From: Artemia franciscana
Taxonomy: Eukaryota; Arthropoda; Branchiopoda; Anostraca; Artemiidae
Assembly (NCBI RefSeq): GCF_032884065.1
Contig: NW_027066194.1
Span: 1 to 64,000 of the forward strand
Reading direction: 5' to 3'
Length of the DNA stretch: 64,000 bases
Shown: positions 59,443 to 64,000 of the stretch, piece after piece
Position numbering within the stretch: position 1 is the stretch's first letter
Layout of the letters: each line of letters starts with the position of its first letter
Program-made: the position numbers and the translations under genes
The notes under the pieces: model-generated
Seen by the model: only the letters and a program-made list of their open reading frames with translations
Database searches by the model: none
What the model was told of the DNA's origin: nothing

Positions 59443-59740
59443 TACAAAAAAAAAAAAAAAAAAGGTAAAAACTGCAAAAAAACTAAAAAGAAAATACTAA
59501 AAAACTAAAAAAGCTAAAAAACTAAAAAAAAGGTAAAAAATACTAAAAAGGAAAAAAAGCTAAAAACTAATACAAAAACTAAAAACTGAAAAAGAAAAAA
59601 AACTAAAAAAGGAAAAAAACTGAAAAATAAAGGAGAAAAAGAAAACTAAAAAAATAAAAATAAAAAAATAAAAATAAAAAAAAATAAAAAAGGCAAAAAC
59701 TAAAAAGAAGAAAGAAAAAGAGAAAAGAAGTTTTGTTTTA
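59443..59740 (+). repeat. A-rich tail / (AAAACTAAA)n-like low complexity
   Basis: A long run of A with interspersed ctaaaa and ggaaaa units directly 3' of the tRNA-like head. This is as expected for an expanded poly(A) tail of a retroposed sequence. Confidence 0.9.
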
Positions 59741-59849
59741 AGCAGGAAAATTCTGATTAAATGACGTTAATGTAGTCTCTTGAGCTTGTACACCCCCCCC
59801 CCCCTCTTCTTTAATCTGAAATGTAAACTAGAAGAAAGATCAATTTACC

Positions 59850-60260
59850 AGGGCACTGCTTTTCATATCTTGTGGAAGGGTAGTTATTGGCATTCTTTCA
59901 CAAGGCCACCACTTGAAAAGCCACCGTTGTTCTTATATTTGAAAGCGTGGCTTTTGACAGTTTCTTATAAGGATACCACATGTAAGGGCACTGTTTTCCT
60001 GATTTAGTGGAAGGGTAGTTATTGGCATTTTTTCACAAGGCCGAGACTTAAAAGGGCACCATTGTTCTTATATTTGAAAGCGCGGCTATTGGTAGTTTTT
60101 TACAAAGACGCCATTTGTAGAGGGGAATGTTCTTGTTATACTTTGAAATGGTGGCTATTGATTGTTTCTTACAAGGGCATCCCTTTTCTTTGTCATATTT
60201 GGGGAAAGGGTGACTATAGGCTGTTTTTTATAAGACCACCACTTGGACGACTTTATTCAT
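59850..60260 (+). repeat. ~133 bp tandem repeat, block 2
   Basis: Three to four diverged units with agggtagttattggcattc(t), acaaggccaccacttg and gaaagcgtggcttttgacag. They are the same family as 57911-58352. The two blocks are separated by the minisatellite, the small ORF and the tRNA-derived insertion. Confidence 0.8.
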
Positions 60261-60789
<529 letters not shown>

Positions 60790-60790
<1 letters not shown>

Positions 60791-61493
60791 CTATTAACAG
60801 TTCCACAATAGTTTCAGATACGATGATGTCTGTTTCCGGAAAAAACTCTGACCAAAAGTTTTGTTTACTTTTGTGTAAGTTTACTGTTATTTTCTTTAGT
60901 GCATCGTAATCTTCCTTATGTAAAATGGGACATCCTTCAAAAATGTCATTTTCTGAATTATTAGTGATATATTTATCGTAAAGTGAAAGAATTAAGTTTG
61001 ATTTTATTGACAATTTGAAGTCTTTTTCTGCTAGTATTAATATAAGATATAGAGGCCAGATAATTGTGAAACCATCTACGTCAGACATACTATCTAAACT
61101 TTTGCTAATTAGGTCTGCTATCAGGGGGTAATTCCTCTTGGTGACTTTATTAAGTATTGCTTCAAAAGTGATTGATGAAAGTTTTCTTATGTACTCAAAA
61201 CCCTCCCTGATTACTTCTTGTGAAAATCGGCAATATAATATTATATTCATTATCTCTCTTATTAAATTGCTTTTAATAATGATGGGCATTCTCAAAAATT
61301 TATAATATAGATTTATTACTGCTCGTCTGATCAAGCTGTTACTAGTTATTTAATTAAATTCAGAATTAAATTTGTACAAATTGGGTAAACTATTGTAGTC
61401 TTCATAAGAACCCTGTTTTATGCGGTCTAGGAGGTTGTATTCTGGTTCATCGTTTTTAAGATTTGGGTTACTGACCGTTTTCCTTACATGCAT
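60790..61493 (-). CDS. unrecognised helical host coding segment (one in-frame TAA or a tiny intron)
   Basis: A minus-strand frame from ATG 61493 ([40 protein letters not shown]) is broken by TAA at 61350-61352. It continues in the same frame for ~188 codons: [81 protein letters not shown] 42 nt GTACAA...AACAG interval spanning the stop would remove it and keep an open frame, so a very short intron is possible. The C-terminal residues run into (TA)n and are not genuine; the exon probably ends near 60800. The predicted fold is all-helical, and I cannot name the family. A MITE-like element lies just upstream of the start. Confidence 0.5.
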
Positions 61494-61538
61494 TTTGTTA
61501 GTTTTTTTATTCAAAGTAGAATATAATCTATATTTCGT

Positions 61539-61780
61539 TGCCCGAAAGCGGTTTTGCCGAATGTAACTTTTTTTGGTGAAACTGAGTTGCGAAAGCTATC
61601 TTGAGTAAAAAATTCTCTTTCGAATGGTCCAATTGACATTGCTTTAAGACATCTCTAACTGCCTGTATTTTGCAGTTTTTCTTTGCCGGATCCCATACTA
61701 TTCAATACTATCGCATATATTCAAACTCGTTTTTCTCCGGTTTTTGGAAAAACAGATTCGGCAAAACTGCTTTCAGGCCA
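61539..61780. mobile_element. MITE-like element with ~24 bp inverted ends
   Basis: The left end tgcccgaaagcggttttgcc (61539-61562 with gaat) is the imperfect reverse complement of the right end, attcggcaaaactgctttca (61756-61780 with ggcca). The length is about 242 bp and it has no coding capacity. A clear target duplication was not found. It sits 46 bp upstream of the ATG at 61493. Confidence 0.6.
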
Positions 61781-61927
61781 CGATTTACCTGTTATCGTAG
61801 GATTAGCTTGCGGATTATCTAGAAATAATATTATATTAATTCTTTTAGGTTAAAAGGATTTAAGTTATTTTATTTCTATATGCACTTCGTTTCTTATCCA
61901 AGTACGGTAAGAGAAGAAAAAATTATT

Positions 61928-62135
61928 TTATGCGGCGTATTAAGAGTTTTCTATGCGTCGCATTATTTATTTTATACAGCGAGTTATGTATTTGTTGTGC
62001 AACGCAAAATTTTGTTTTATTATGTGGCCGACAATACGGCACAATATGGCGCATGGAACAGCGCATTGAGTGTTTTCCCACTCAGCGCACCGTAATCATT
62101 CAGCGAAATAATTCGTTATATATATAGCGATGTCT
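61928..62135. promoter_or_regulatory. CpG-dense patch in AT-rich DNA
   Basis: About 200 bp with many CpG/GCGC (tgcggcg, tgcgtcgc, cagcgag, tggcgcatgg, cagcgcaccg) amid sequence almost devoid of them. It lies upstream of the minus-strand coding segment starting at 61493. It could be an unmethylated regulatory patch or a young insertion. Overlapping plus ORFs (61880-62127) have no domain. Confidence 0.25.
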
Positions 62136-63644
<1,509 letters not shown>

Positions 63645-63725
63645 ATAACTACTCCCCGTCAATATAGATACCTGTTAATTGTATTATCTATTTTATTTTC
63701 TTGTTCCAAATTCTTCCAGATCCCT

Positions 63726-64000
63726 TTAGGTGGTTGTTTGGTCAAATTTAATTTCGGTTAATATTTCATAGTAATTTTCTTCATTTTTTGGACCTTGCAT
63801 TGAACAAAATTGGATACTTGTTGCCAATTCGACTCCGAATTTCGTATTTTTAATAACAGATGTTAGGGAGGGGTGAAGTTTTTTCACCATCCTTTTTAGC
63901 CTGGATACTTTTCTTATGTTTACTAATGTCAAGTGAGGCTTCCAGTATTCCTTGTTGAAGAATTGTATACCGCTTTCACTGACTTCTTCAGCGATTCTTT
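63726..64000 (-). CDS. AKAP7: AKAP7-like 2H phosphoesterase domain, C-terminal exon (partial)
   Basis: A minus-strand frame open from the window edge (64000) to TAA at 63726, ~90 residues. It reads [40 protein letters not shown] and [25 protein letters not shown] is an H-x-T motif of the 2H phosphoesterase fold. The following VKK-hP-L...(I/L)-CSM...YYE order matches the C-terminal half of the AKAP7 nuclear-localisation-signal domain. In vertebrate AKAP7 this domain has 2',5'-oligoadenylate phosphodiesterase activity, and some isoforms anchor PKA. The first H-x-T and any upstream exons lie beyond the window. The protein ends soon after the domain (FDQTTT), so the RII-binding helix of some vertebrate isoforms is absent. 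Composition is less AT-rich than its flanks. Confidence 0.75.
   Translation of the reverse strand, partial: RIAEEVSESGIQFFNKEYWKPHLTLVNIRKVSRLKRMVKKLHPSLTSVIKNTKFGVELATSIQFCSMQGPKNEENYYEILTEIKFDQTTT

Overview
This is eukaryotic nuclear DNA from an AT-rich, repeat-dense animal genome. The evidence is spliced exon signals (a 48-codon exon between a polypyrimidine-AG acceptor and a GTATGT donor), LINE, hAT, Harbinger, Helitron and LTR elements, arrays of about 300 bp, and (TA)n runs up to about 180 bp. There is no bacterial-style gene packing. An arthropod is most likely. The dispersed repeats feel like brine-shrimp (Artemia-type) repeats, but that is an impression I cannot test here.

Layout. 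1-5.4 kb: a broken PIF/Harbinger (HARBI1-like) nuclease, then unique AT-rich DNA holding one convincing host exon (4425-4568) and a possible first coding exon (3277-3324). 5.4-15.4 kb: two copies of a 1.25 kb repeat carrying hairpins, further members of the same hairpin family, a near-perfect 350 bp palindrome, and a Helitron helicase fragment. 15.5-32.4 kb: arrays of a ~300 bp satellite separating two large segmental copies (A 16.2-20.0 kb, B 20.9-27.9 kb). Copy B carries a foldback-type element (21480-24119) and a nearly intact hAT transposon (25079-27460). A 5'-truncated LINE (28354-30788) sits inside the satellite. 32.4-42.6 kb: tRNA-Pro-like satellite units, a candidate DNA element with an unknown ORF, an RT relic, and a third copy (C, 36.5-39.3 kb) of the large repeat. 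Copy C preserves the empty site of the foldback element.

42.6-56.5 kb (minus strand): a LINE with endonuclease and RT whose 5' end is joined to a gag-like ORF, more satellite, a Ty3/gypsy gag-protease remnant with a likely LTR, and a broken F-type envelope gene with furin-like site, membrane anchor and tail. 56.5-64 kb: tandem repeats of ~133 bp and 21 bp, a small membrane-protein ORF, a tRNA-derived retrosequence with an A-rich tail, an unrecognised helical coding segment (60790-61493, minus) and, at the window edge, the last exon of an AKAP7-like 2H-phosphoesterase gene.

Almost all genes here are selfish elements or relics. The supported host coding segments are 63726-64000, 60790-61493 and 4425-4568. 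The most informative structure is the nested history of copies A, B and C, where paralogous empty sites date and delimit insertions directly from this sequence.
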